A DNA stretch of 64,000 nt, taken from assembly GCF_013404075.1 (NCBI RefSeq), contig NZ_JACBJQ010000030.1:1-64000 (forward strand), read 5' to 3'. Below the pieces are notes generated by a model that worked only from the letters and a program-made list of their open reading frames with translations, ran no database searches and was not told the DNA's origin. Position numbers and translations under genes: made by a program. Below are positions 8,561 through 15,862 of the stretch, piece by piece (the stretch's first letter is position 1; every line of letters begins with the position of its first letter). This DNA is from Mycolicibacterium vinylchloridicum. Its GTDB lineage: Bacteria > Actinomycetota > Actinomycetes > Mycobacteriales > Mycobacteriaceae.

Positions 8561-8895
8561 GAGAACGTCACCGCCAGGATCGCGACGTCCAGGATCAGCA
8601 ACAGCCACGCGACCGCGGGCACCAGCCAGCCGCGCGGAAGTCGCGCGGTGAAGAACGACAGCACGATCGCGGCTACCGCCACGACCGGCGCACCGTAGGT
8701 GAGCAGCCCGTAGACGAATCCGCTGGGTTTGGGGCAGTTGGGTGCGCTGCAGGCTGACGTGCTCATCACCGCGCCCATGGCGAGCAGCTGGACGACCCCC
8801 GCGCCCACGATCGTGGACAGCGCCAACAGCCAATTCACCCACAACCGACTCCGGGGTGCCTGCTCGGGAGTCTGGGTGCCGTTTGATGCGGTCAT
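8557..8895 (-). CDS. Small integral membrane protein, unknown function
   Basis: 112 residues from ATG 8895. Three hydrophobic helices are visible (about 20-45, 62-85, 90-110). Two cysteines (SACSAPNCP, residues 49-54) lie in the loop after the first helix and could form a disulfide if that loop is extracytoplasmic. It is the last gene of a same-strand set (SDR, SnoaL, small ORF, antiporter) and starts 43 nt after the antiporter stop, so it may belong to that operon. No family is recognised. Confidence 0.7.
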   Translation of the reverse strand: MTASNGTQTPEQAPRSRLWVNWLLALSTIVGAGVVQLLAMGAVMSTSACSAPNCPKPSGFVYGLLTYGAPVVAVAAIVLSFFTARLPRGWLVPAVAWLLLILDVAILAVTFS

Positions 8896-8938
8896 AGACG
8901 TCGGCTACCCGCGGCGGGCAGCCGGCACACGTCGGCCC

Positions 8939-10084
8939 TCACGCCGGTTGCTCGCCGCGTCGGCGCGCGGCGATCACGCTGGCCACCGAGGTGACCGCGA
9001 CCGTCAACAGCGCGCCGAGCATCAGCGCCGACGGCTCGCCCGGGGACAGCAGATGCTTCTGGGTACCCAGCGTCGCCGCGGCCACCGGAACCCCGAGCTG
9101 CGCGGCGGCCAGGGCGGCCAATGCCAGCGGTTGGCCGGTCAGCCGCCCGACGCAGTGGGCGAGCACCGCGCCGACGCCGAGGCCGACACCGAGCAGGATG
9201 TAGGCGGGATGGTCGCCGAGCTCGCGCACTTGCAGCGAGGCACCGAGCCACACGAAGAACAGCGGGGCGAACAGTCCTTCGGTGATTCCGAACAGCTGGC
9301 GCGCCAGCCGTCGCGGCTCCCCCGCGGCCCTGACCGCGAGACCGAGCGCGAAGCCCGCCAACATGATCGACACGTGCGAGGCGACCGCGAGCGCAGCGAG
9401 TGCGAACAGCGCGATCAGGCTGATCCGCAACTCCAGCGCGAAGCCGTGGCGTTGCGAATACCGGTGCATCCGCTGACGCAGCCCGCGGCGGTCGAACGCC
9501 CGGATCGCGACGAACAACACCGTGGCACACGCCGCGATCACCACTGCGCCGAATGCCGCGGTCAGGGCCCGGTCTGGATCGATCACCAAGGGCAGCAACA
9601 CGATTGACGTGGCGTCAGCGATCGCGATCTGGGCGGTCACTCCCTGCACCGATGGCCCGTCGATGCCGAGCGCCTGGATGACCGGCAACGCCAGCGCCGC
9701 CGACGACGACGCCATCAACACCGCGTACACCGCGGCGTGGCCGGTGTGGAACACGGCGGCCAATCCGACCGCGAACACCGTCGCCACCGCGCCGACGAGG
9801 ACCGCGCGCAGCACCGCACCCGGAATCGAGGACCGCAGGGTGACATCGCGGATCGGGACGTGGGTGCCGACCACGAACATCACCAGGGCGAACCCGATGT
9901 CGGCCAGCAAGCTGAAAGTCGGGTCAGCGGCGTCGACGAGGCCGAATCCGGTTCTGCCGATGAGCAATCCCACCGCGAGCTCGCCGATGACAACGGGGAC
10001 GCGCAGCCTGGGCACCGACGCCAGTAGCGGCCCGGCGATGCCGACGACCGCCACGAGCGCCAGCGTCGAGAAACCGAAGCTCAT
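8939..10084 (-). CDS. Cation:proton antiporter (CPA2/KefB type)
   Basis: 381 residues from ATG 10084, almost entirely hydrophobic with about 11-12 membrane helices, matching the Na+/H+ exchanger domain of CPA2 transporters. Recognisable pieces are PVVIGELAVGLLIGRTGFG (about 25-43), the F-A-L-V-M-F-V-V-G-T block that follows, and the re-entrant region SSSAALALPVIQ. There is no C-terminal TrkA-N domain, so it is shorter than KefB. It probably exchanges K+ or Na+ for protons at the inner membrane. Its ATG overlaps the stop of a 22-codon ORF (ATGA), which suggests coupled translation. Confidence 0.85.
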   Translation of the reverse strand: MSFGFSTLALVAVVGIAGPLLASVPRLRVPVVIGELAVGLLIGRTGFGLVDAADPTFSLLADIGFALVMFVVGTHVPIRDVTLRSSIPGAVLRAVLVGAVATVFAVGLAAVFHTGHAAVYAVLMASSSAALALPVIQALGIDGPSVQGVTAQIAIADATSIVLLPLVIDPDRALTAAFGAVVIAACATVLFVAIRAFDRRGLRQRMHRYSQRHGFALELRISLIALFALAALAVASHVSIMLAGFALGLAVRAAGEPRRLARQLFGITEGLFAPLFFVWLGASLQVRELGDHPAYILLGVGLGVGAVLAHCVGRLTGQPLALAALAAAQLGVPVAAATLGTQKHLLSPGEPSALMLGALLTVAVTSVASVIAARRRGEQPA

Positions 10085-10149
10085 TCTTTGCGCACCCAGG
10101 AGACGAGCCGGCGCGGGGTCGGGGTGTTGTCGTCGGTCGTGAAACTCAT
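10081..10149 (-). CDS. Putative 22-residue small protein or leader coupled to the antiporter
   Basis: An ATG at 10149 opens a 22-codon frame rich in Thr, Pro and Arg that ends SWVRKE. It starts 5 nt after the stop of the SnoaL gene, and its TGA overlaps the antiporter ATG (ATGA). This packing on both sides suggests that it is translated, either as a small protein or to couple antiporter translation to the upstream genes. It is hydrophilic, has no membrane helix and no recognised family. The Shine-Dalgarno signal is weak. Confidence 0.4.
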   Translation of the reverse strand: MSFTTDDNTPTPRRLVSWVRKE

Positions 10150-10154
10150 GCTGC

Positions 10155-10655
10155 CTACCGGCCAAAACGCTTCAAGAGCACGGACAGCGGATCGTCAGCG
10201 TCTCGGCGGCCACGGGGGCCGGGTCGCTCGGGGTCGACGAACACGTCCGGGCGAGTCCACTCACGCACCGCCCAGCGCTCGGCGATCGCCCACCGGCCAT
10301 CCCGTCGTTCCATGAGGTCGACGTATCGCGCTCCGGTGGTGAAGTTGGTCTGTGCGCCCTGATCGAGCCGGCCCCAATGCGTTGCCAACAGGTAGGTCTC
10401 GCTGATCGCGGTGTCGTCGCCGACGAAGTCAACGTGATGGTTGCCGATGAAATGCATTGTTCCGGATAGGAACTCGAGGCTCTTGCGCACCCATGCGACG
10501 AATTCGTCTGCCGTCCCATCGAATCCGGTGTGGTGGTCGATGCCGTTGGAGTGATAGGCCTGCCGCACCAGCTCGAAGTCGAGCCGGTCGATGCCTCGGC
10601 AATAGAGGGCAACCACATCGCGGATCGCGTGAACATCGGTCAGCCGATCAGACAC
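10155..10655 (-). CDS. SnoaL-like / nuclear transport factor 2 family protein
   Basis: 166 residues from GTG 10655. The sequence has the NTF2/SnoaL_4 pattern: an N-terminal helix with DVHAIRDVVALYCRGIDR, then HSNGIDHHTG, FVAWVRKSL, and the strands HFIGNHHVDF and ARYVDLMERRDGRWAIAER. Such proteins are small cone-fold enzymes or binding proteins (isomerases, dehydratases, ring-hydroxylation partners). It overlaps the upstream SDR gene by 8 nt, and that pairing suggests a short catabolic step. The Asp/His pair near residues 15-60 could be catalytic; the substrate is unknown. Confidence 0.82.
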   Translation of the reverse strand: MSDRLTDVHAIRDVVALYCRGIDRLDFELVRQAYHSNGIDHHTGFDGTADEFVAWVRKSLEFLSGTMHFIGNHHVDFVGDDTAISETYLLATHWGRLDQGAQTNFTTGARYVDLMERRDGRWAIAERWAVREWTRPDVFVDPERPGPRGRRDADDPLSVLLKRFGR

Positions 10656-11397
10656 CGTAACCGCCGTCGACGTCGAGTTTTTGGCCGGTGATGAACCCCG
10701 CCCGCGGCGAGGCAATGAAGCACACCGCCTCGGCGACATCAGTGGCATTGCCGAAACGTCGCAGCGGGGTGTTGCGGCGGGCGGCATCGAGCGCCTTGTC
10801 ATCGAGGTCGCCGTCGGCGATCAGCCGCTGCGCGTTGCCGTCGACCAGCATGCCGGGGCCGACACAGTTGGCCCGCACACCGAAACGGCCCTCCTCGGCG
10901 GCGATCCCCCGGATCAATGCCTCGATGGCGGCCTTCGGCGCTACCGAAAGACCGTCCCGGACGGCGAAGCGCCTGGTGGCCGCGGTCGTCACCGCGACAA
11001 GGCTGCCGCGCGAGCTGCGCAGGTGCGGCAAGGCCGCCGCAACGACGTTGAAGAAGCCGCCGGTGTCGGTGCCGAGCTGGTGATCGAAGCGATCCGGATC
11101 GACGGTGCTGAGGTGACGCATCGGGATGTGGGCACCGGCGGCGTGGACGAGAGTGTGCACGCCGCCTTGCTGGGCGAAGGCATCGACGACCCGCCGAACT
11201 GCCGCGGCATCGGTGACGTCCAATTGCTCGGCACTGACGTCATCGGTGACGAGTTCAGCTGCCTTGCTTGCGTTGCCGCAGTACGTGAAGCCCACCCGCG
11301 AGCCGCGCGCAGCCAGCATCGCGACGATCTCGGCCCCGATGCCGCCGGTACCGCCCACGACGATCGCTGTGCCGGGCAGCGCGCTGAAGTCACCCAC
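10648..11397 (-). CDS. SDR family oxidoreductase (atypical active site)
   Basis: 249 residues from GTG 11397. The Rossmann start is clear: GGTGGIG at about 15-21, then HAAGA near 85-89 and the C-terminal DVDGGYGV of classical SDRs. The catalytic region is unusual: where classical SDRs have YxxxK, this protein reads SVAPK, so the Tyr is a Ser, and the upstream Ser is replaced in VTTAATRR. It may have altered or no oxidoreductase activity. It is the first gene of the operon SDR, SnoaL, small ORF, antiporter. Confidence 0.82.
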   Translation of the reverse strand: MGDFSALPGTAIVVGGTGGIGAEIVAMLAARGSRVGFTYCGNASKAAELVTDDVSAEQLDVTDAAAVRRVVDAFAQQGGVHTLVHAAGAHIPMRHLSTVDPDRFDHQLGTDTGGFFNVVAAALPHLRSSRGSLVAVTTAATRRFAVRDGLSVAPKAAIEALIRGIAAEEGRFGVRANCVGPGMLVDGNAQRLIADGDLDDKALDAARRNTPLRRFGNATDVAEAVCFIASPRAGFITGQKLDVDGGYGV

Positions 11398-11445
11398 GCG
11401 CTACATCGTCGCAAGAGCCACCGCGCGACGGGCGCAGGCGTACCG

Positions 11446-12792
11446 CTAGGCAGGAATCCAGTTGCCGTGGAAGCCGTACGGAACCCGCCGTGGCAACTGA
11501 ATACGAGCCACCGGCTTACCCGCGAAATCGGCGGCGTCCAGGATCACCAGATCGCTGCCGTCCCGCGCGGCGTCGTAGACGTAGCCCAGGTACCAGCCGT
11601 TGCTCTCGTCGGCCGGTCCGGACGTCGACGGGACGAAGACCGCCTCCCCCGGCCCGCCCGGCACCAGGCCACTGGCGAAGCGGTGTTCGACGGCATCGCC
11701 GGTGGTCAGATCGTGGCGAACCAGGCTGGCGTCCCCGACCGATACCGAATAGCGAGCAGGAAGGCCGGCCAGCCGGTCGTCGATCCGCGGGAACTCCACC
11801 GCGCGATCGTCGAGCTGACGCTCGCTGACCGCGCCGGTCTGCAGGTCGATGGTCCAGCTCCACAACACCGCGCTGGCGTCGAAGCCGCCGTTGTCACGCC
11901 ACAACTCGGGATACCGAACCGCCTGCAGGACAATCGATTTACCGTCAGCGGTCTCGTGGGCGTTGGCGACGTGGAAGACATAGCAGGGGTCGATCTCGAA
12001 CCAGCGGATCTCACCGAACGGGTCGTCTCGGCGCAGCACGCCAAGCCGCGCGCCGTAGTTGTCGTCCCAGCGGTAGGGCATGTCGCTCTCGCCCGCCAGG
12101 GCGATGTCGATGTTGAACACGATCGGCAGGTCCATGAAGATGACGTGCTGCGCGGTCAGCGCGAAGTCATGCATCATCGTCAGTGCCTTCACGTCCACCG
12201 GGCGATTGATCGTCAACTCGCCGTTGGCATCTGCGCGGTGATAGGTGACGTGCGGTTCGAAAATGCTGCCGTAACCGAAGAAGTGCAGCTCCCCGGAGGT
12301 CGGGCAGATCTTCGGATGAGCCGTCATCGAGTCGACCAGCTTGCCGCCAAAGTCGTAGCAGCCCACCGTCTCCAGCTCATTCGTGATCTCATACGGCAAC
12401 GACGATTCGACCAGAGCCAGCGTCTTGCCTGCATGGTTGACCACGTGCGTGTTGGCTACTGCGGCCCGCAGATCGCGTGTCCCGTCCTCGCGGTAGAGCG
12501 GAAACGGCTCGATGAAGCTGTCGGTGCGCACCCAGCGATTGCGATACCACTTGGCCGCACCTCCCTCGATGCGCACGCCGTGGATCATGCCGTCGCCGGT
12601 GAACCAGTGCCCGGTGGCCTCACGCGGGTTCGGCCCGTTGCGCAGATACCAGCCGTCGAGCTCGGCCGGGATCGCCCCCTCGACGGGCAGGTCATATTCG
12701 GAGAGTTCGTCGGGCACCGGCGCGTAGTTGCCGCGCTGGAAGAACTGGCCCTCGGTGGGCAAGTTGGCTGAGTCGGTTGTGATGTCCGTCAT
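11446..12792 (-). CDS. Carotenoid oxygenase family protein
   Basis: 448 residues from ATG 12792. It is a beta-propeller non-haem iron dioxygenase of the RPE65/carotenoid cleavage family. The four iron-binding histidines are visible at H159 (TAHPK), H208 (MMHDF), H274 (YVFHV) and H442 (YGFHG). Early motifs YLRNGPNP (49-56) and HWFTGDGMIHG (62-72) are also family hallmarks. It probably cleaves or isomerises a carotenoid or a stilbene/lignin-type alkene. It is divergent from a PadR regulator; GACATGTC palindromes lie in the 89-bp gap. Family lengths near 450-500 agree. A longer frame to 12918 would run through the promoter and is rejected. Confidence 0.92.
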   Translation of the reverse strand: MTDITTDSANLPTEGQFFQRGNYAPVPDELSEYDLPVEGAIPAELDGWYLRNGPNPREATGHWFTGDGMIHGVRIEGGAAKWYRNRWVRTDSFIEPFPLYREDGTRDLRAAVANTHVVNHAGKTLALVESSLPYEITNELETVGCYDFGGKLVDSMTAHPKICPTSGELHFFGYGSIFEPHVTYHRADANGELTINRPVDVKALTMMHDFALTAQHVIFMDLPIVFNIDIALAGESDMPYRWDDNYGARLGVLRRDDPFGEIRWFEIDPCYVFHVANAHETADGKSIVLQAVRYPELWRDNGGFDASAVLWSWTIDLQTGAVSERQLDDRAVEFPRIDDRLAGLPARYSVSVGDASLVRHDLTTGDAVEHRFASGLVPGGPGEAVFVPSTSGPADESNGWYLGYVYDAARDGSDLVILDAADFAGKPVARIQLPRRVPYGFHGNWIPA

Positions 12793-12817
12793 GCCGACCA
12801 CTCTGACACTCCACTCA

Positions 12818-12827
12818 TGACATGTCA
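12818..12827. promoter_or_regulatory. Predicted PadR operator, oxygenase-proximal site
   Basis: TGACATGTCA is a perfect 10-bp palindrome, 26 bp upstream of the oxygenase start. On the minus strand it overlaps a TTGACA -35 whose -10 (CAGAGT) would follow 17 nt later. The same GACATGTC core recurs at 12856-12863. Confidence 0.5.
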
Positions 12828-12854
12828 ATGATGAACCGTCAGATAGTCCACAAC

Positions 12855-12864
12855 TGACATGTCG
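12855..12864. promoter_or_regulatory. Predicted PadR operator, regulator-proximal site
   Basis: TGACATGTCG carries the same GACATGTC palindromic core as 12819-12826 and lies just upstream of the PadR gene's -10. A repressor bound here would block its own promoter. Confidence 0.5.
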
Positions 12865-12869
12865 AGCTC

Positions 12870-12875
12870 TACGAT
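12870..12875 (+). promoter_or_regulatory. Predicted -10 element for the PadR gene
   Basis: TACGAT (TANNNT) is 6 nt before GTG 12882, so the mRNA is probably leaderless. Confidence 0.5.
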
Positions 12876-12881
12876 GGTCGA

Positions 12882-13406
12882 GTGAGTCTTCGGTACGCAG
12901 CACTGGGGCTGCTGGCACAGCAGCCCGGCAGCGGCTATGACCTGCTCAAACGGTTCGAGATCTCGATGGCCAACGTCTGGCCGGCAACCCAGAGTCAGCT
13001 CTATGGCGAGCTCAACAAGCTGGCTGATGGCGGCTTGATCGAGGTCAGCGACATCGGGCCGCGCGGCCGCAAGGAGTATCGGGTCACCGCCGCCGGCCGC
13101 CAGGACCTGTTGCGCTGGATGACCAACCCACAGGACGACCCGCCCTACCGCAGCGCCGAGCTGCTCCGGGTGTTCCTGCTCGGCGAGATGACCACCGAAC
13201 AGGCCAGGGCCTATGTGGTGTCAGTGGCCGAGCACGCCGACGCCGAGCTGACGCGCTATGAGCAGATCCGCGACGCCATCGACTGGGATGACAACCCCGC
13301 GGGCTTCTATGGGCGGGCAGCCCTGGAGTTCGGGCTGCGCGCCGAGGCGATGGAGGCCGACTGGGCGCGCTGGTTGATCAGGGAAATCGACAAAAGATCA
13401 ACCTAA
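12882..13406 (+). CDS. PadR family transcriptional regulator
   Basis: 174 residues from GTG 12882. The N-terminal winged helix (about 1-85) is a PadR domain: LRYAALGLLAQQPGSGYDL, WPATQSQLYGELNKLADGG and RGRKEYRVTAAGR. The C-terminal half (90-170) is the dimerising Vir_act_alpha_C helix bundle. PadR repressors usually respond to phenolics or lipophilic compounds. The gene is divergent from a carotenoid oxygenase, and two copies of GACATGTC lie between them, so it probably represses both the oxygenase and itself. This link is inferred from position and palindromes. Confidence 0.9.
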   Translation: MSLRYAALGLLAQQPGSGYDLLKRFEISMANVWPATQSQLYGELNKLADGGLIEVSDIGPRGRKEYRVTAAGRQDLLRWMTNPQDDPPYRSAELLRVFLLGEMTTEQARAYVVSVAEHADAELTRYEQIRDAIDWDDNPAGFYGRAALEFGLRAEAMEADWARWLIREIDKRST

Positions 13407-13424
13407 TCGTTGCATCGCGATAGT

Positions 13425-13451
13425 TTCCGATATATCGTCACCGTATCGGAA
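13425..13451. promoter_or_regulatory. Inverted repeat upstream of the second PadR gene
   Basis: TTCCGATA (13425-13432) and TATCGGAA (13444-13451) are perfect inverted repeats separated by 11 bp. A second palindrome, CGATATATCG (13428-13437), overlaps the left arm. They lie 40-65 bp before ATG 13491 and are a likely autoregulatory operator. Confidence 0.45.
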
Positions 13452-13490
13452 GCGCATTCGGCGTTTCCAGACCAGAAACGAGAAACGTCT

Positions 13491-14231
13491 ATGAACACCC
13501 CCTTTCCCCAGTTCGGCGGCCCCGAGATAGGTCGCCCGGGCTTCGGCCCCGGCTTCGGTCCCGGCTTTGGCTTCGCACCCGCGGGGCGTGGCCGCCGCCA
13601 CGACCGCCATGACCGCCGTCGCGAGTTCCGCGACCAGCTTCGTGAGCAGTTCCGCGAGCACGGTGATCGCCACGACGGTCCCCAAGGATTCGGCCCGGGC
13701 TTCGGTCCCGGCTTCGGCCCCGGTTTCGGCCCGGGCTTCGGACCCGGTGGTCCGCGCGGCGGTCGCCGCGGACACGGCCGCGGTCGCGGTCGCGGACGCC
13801 GTGGTGACGTGCGCGCCGCAATCCTCAAGTTGCTTGCCGAGCGGCCCATGCACGGCTACGAGATGATCCAGGAGATCGCCGAGCGCAGCCAGGATCTGTG
13901 GAAGCCGAGCCCCGGCTCGGTCTACCCGACCCTGCAATTGCTGGCCGACGAAGGCCTGCTGGTGGCAAGCGAATCCGAAGGCAGCAAGAAGCTTTTCGAG
14001 CTGACCGACGAAGGCCGCGCCGCCGCCGACAAGATCGAGACCGCACCGTGGGACGAGATCACCGAAGGCGCCGACCCCGGCCAGATCAACATCCGGGCCG
14101 CCGTGGGCCAGTTGTTCGGCGCAGTGCGTCAGGCCGCTTTCGCGGCGAACGCAGAGCAGCAGCAGCGCATCGTCGACATCGTCAACAATGCGCGCCGTGA
14201 GATCTACCAGATCCTCGGCGAATCCGAATAA
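13491..14231 (+). CDS. PadR family regulator with Gly-Phe-Gly-Pro repeat extension
   Basis: 246 residues from ATG 13491. The C-terminal part (about 105-240) contains a PadR winged helix: DVRAAILKLLAERPMHGYE, WKPSPGSVYPTLQLLADEG and FELTDEGRAAAD. The N-terminal 100 residues are low complexity: repeats of GFGP in two blocks (near residues 15-27 and 63-85) around a very basic His/Arg-rich stretch, and an Arg/Gly-rich linker just before the DNA-binding domain. The extension could bind nucleic acid or drive self-association; this is speculation. Two inverted repeats upstream suggest autoregulation. It ends in a shared terminator with glpK. Confidence 0.87.
   Translation: MNTPFPQFGGPEIGRPGFGPGFGPGFGFAPAGRGRRHDRHDRRREFRDQLREQFREHGDRHDGPQGFGPGFGPGFGPGFGPGFGPGGPRGGRRGHGRGRGRGRRGDVRAAILKLLAERPMHGYEMIQEIAERSQDLWKPSPGSVYPTLQLLADEGLLVASESEGSKKLFELTDEGRAAADKIETAPWDEITEGADPGQINIRAAVGQLFGAVRQAAFAANAEQQQRIVDIVNNARREIYQILGESE
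13540..13745 (+). repeat. Low-complexity GFGP-coding repeat tracts
   Basis: Two tracts of an imperfect 12-bp unit resembling GGCTTCGGCCCC (about 13540-13569 and 13690-13745) encode GFGP repeats in the PadR-like gene. Such tracts can change length by slippage. Confidence 0.6.
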
Positions 14232-14236
14232 TCCCA

Positions 14237-14285
14237 ACTTGGGCGCGGTTTCGTGCGCACACAGCGCTCGAAACCGCGCCCAAGT
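14237..14285. terminator. Bidirectional terminator hairpin between the second PadR gene and glpK
   Basis: Arms ACTTGGGCGCGGTTTCG (14237-14253) and its exact reverse complement (14269-14285) form a perfect 17-bp stem with a 15-nt loop. It fills the 56-bp gap between two convergent genes. There is no U-tract, as is common in mycobacteria. Confidence 0.75.
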
Positions 14286-14287
14286 CG

Positions 14288-15802
14288 TCAGACCTCGACC
14301 CAATCCAGCGTGCGCTGCACAGCTTTGCGCCAGCCGGCGTAGCCCGCCGCACGCTGTTCGTCATTCCACGCCGGCGACCATCGCCGGTCCTCTTGCCAAT
14401 TTGCCCGCAGGTCATCGGGATCCGCCCAGAATCCGACCGCCAACCCGGCGGCGTAGGCCGCCCCGAGTGCCGTTGTCTCGGCGACCACCGGGCGCACCAC
14501 GTCCACCCCGAGCACGTCGGCCTGGATCTGCATGCACAGCTCGTTCTGGGTGACGCCACCGTCGACCTTCAAAACCTCAAGGTGCACACCGGAATCGGCT
14601 TCCATCGCATCGACAACGTCACGGCTCTGATAGCAGATCGCCTCCAGCGTCGCCCGCGCCACATGCGCATTCGAGTTGTAACGGGACAGCCCGACGATCG
14701 CCCCGCGCGCATCCGAGCGCCAATACGGCGCGAACAGGCCCGAGAACGCCGGCACAAAGTACACCCCGCCGTTGTCGGCGACCTGCGCGGCCAGCGTCTC
14801 ACTCTGCGACGCGCCGCTGATGATACCCAGCTGATCGCGCAGCCATTGCACGGCCGAACCGGTCACTGCGATCGAACCCTCAAGGGCATAAACGGGTTTG
14901 GCGTCACCGAACTGGTAGCACACCGTGGTCAATAGCCCGTTTTCGCTTCGCACGATCTTCTCGCCGGTGTTGAGCAGCAGGAAGTTGCCGGTGCCGTAGG
15001 TGTTCTTGGCCTCGCCGGGGGCCAGGCACACCTGCCCCACCATCGCGGCCTGCTGATCGCCGAGGCTCGCCGTCAGCGGCACCTCGCCGCCCGCCGGACC
15101 GCCGGGGTGGGTCATCCCGTAGGGCTCCGGCGACGACGACGGCCGGATCTCGGGCAGCATCGCACGCGGAATCCCGAAGAGCCCCAACAGTTCGTCGTCC
15201 CAGTCCAGCGTCTCCAGATTCATCAGCATGGTGCGGCTGGCGTTGGTCACGTCGGTGACGTGCACGCCACCGTTCGGTCCCCCGGTCAGATTCCACAGCA
15301 CCCAGCTATCAGGCGTGCCGAACAGGGCGTCCCCGTGTTCGGCATCGGCGCGCACCCCGTCGACGTTTTCCAGGATCCACTGCAGCTTGCCGCCGGAGAA
15401 GTAGGTGGCCGGCGGTAATCCGGCTTTGCGCCGGATGATGTCGCCTCGACCGTCACGATCCAGCGCGGCCGCGATGCGGTCGGTGCGGGTGTCCTGCCAG
15501 ACGATCGCGTTGTAGTACGGCCTGCCGGTCTTGCGGTTCCACACCAAGGTGGTCTCCCGCTGATTCGTGATGCCCAACGCGGCAAGGTCACCGGCAGCCA
15601 GCTTGGTGGTATTGAGCGCCGACATCACGACCGTCTGGGTGCGCTCCCAGATTTCGACCGGGTTGTGCTCGACCCACCCCGACTGCGGCAGTATCTGCTC
15701 GTGTTCGAGCTGGTGCCGGCCGACCTCGGTGCCCTTGTGATCGAAGATCATGCAGCGGGTGCTGGTGGTGCCCTGGTCGATCGAGGCGACGAAGTCAGCC
15801 AA
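14288..15802 (-). CDS. glpK: Glycerol kinase
   Basis: 504 residues. ATP-dependent phosphorylation of glycerol to sn-glycerol-3-phosphate, the entry step of glycerol use. The FGGY motifs are intact: SIDQGTTSTRCMIFD near the N-terminus, ITNQRETTLVWNR, NAIVWQDTR, and the C-terminal VDGGVTQNELCMQIQADVL. It is nearly identical in layout to Rv3696c. The start is TTG 15802: the strong Shine-Dalgarno AGAGGAG lies 5 nt upstream and no ATG/GTG fits. It is divergent from a methyltransferase gene and convergent with the PadR-like gene, with which it shares a terminator. Confidence 0.95.
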   Translation of the reverse strand: MADFVASIDQGTTSTRCMIFDHKGTEVGRHQLEHEQILPQSGWVEHNPVEIWERTQTVVMSALNTTKLAAGDLAALGITNQRETTLVWNRKTGRPYYNAIVWQDTRTDRIAAALDRDGRGDIIRRKAGLPPATYFSGGKLQWILENVDGVRADAEHGDALFGTPDSWVLWNLTGGPNGGVHVTDVTNASRTMLMNLETLDWDDELLGLFGIPRAMLPEIRPSSSPEPYGMTHPGGPAGGEVPLTASLGDQQAAMVGQVCLAPGEAKNTYGTGNFLLLNTGEKIVRSENGLLTTVCYQFGDAKPVYALEGSIAVTGSAVQWLRDQLGIISGASQSETLAAQVADNGGVYFVPAFSGLFAPYWRSDARGAIVGLSRYNSNAHVARATLEAICYQSRDVVDAMEADSGVHLEVLKVDGGVTQNELCMQIQADVLGVDVVRPVVAETTALGAAYAAGLAVGFWADPDDLRANWQEDRRWSPAWNDEQRAAGYAGWRKAVQRTLDWVEV

Positions 15803-15862
15803 CGGTGCTCCTCTGACGTGCGACGCTGCCAACCCGGCAGCCCTTCGTCCATGATGGCCTAC

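Noticed and set aside
10681..12771. A 696-codon open frame antisense to the SDR and carotenoid oxygenase genes
   Set aside because: High-GC codon bias in the real genes leaves the opposite frame open. It has no domain, no start signal and no hydrophobic pattern.
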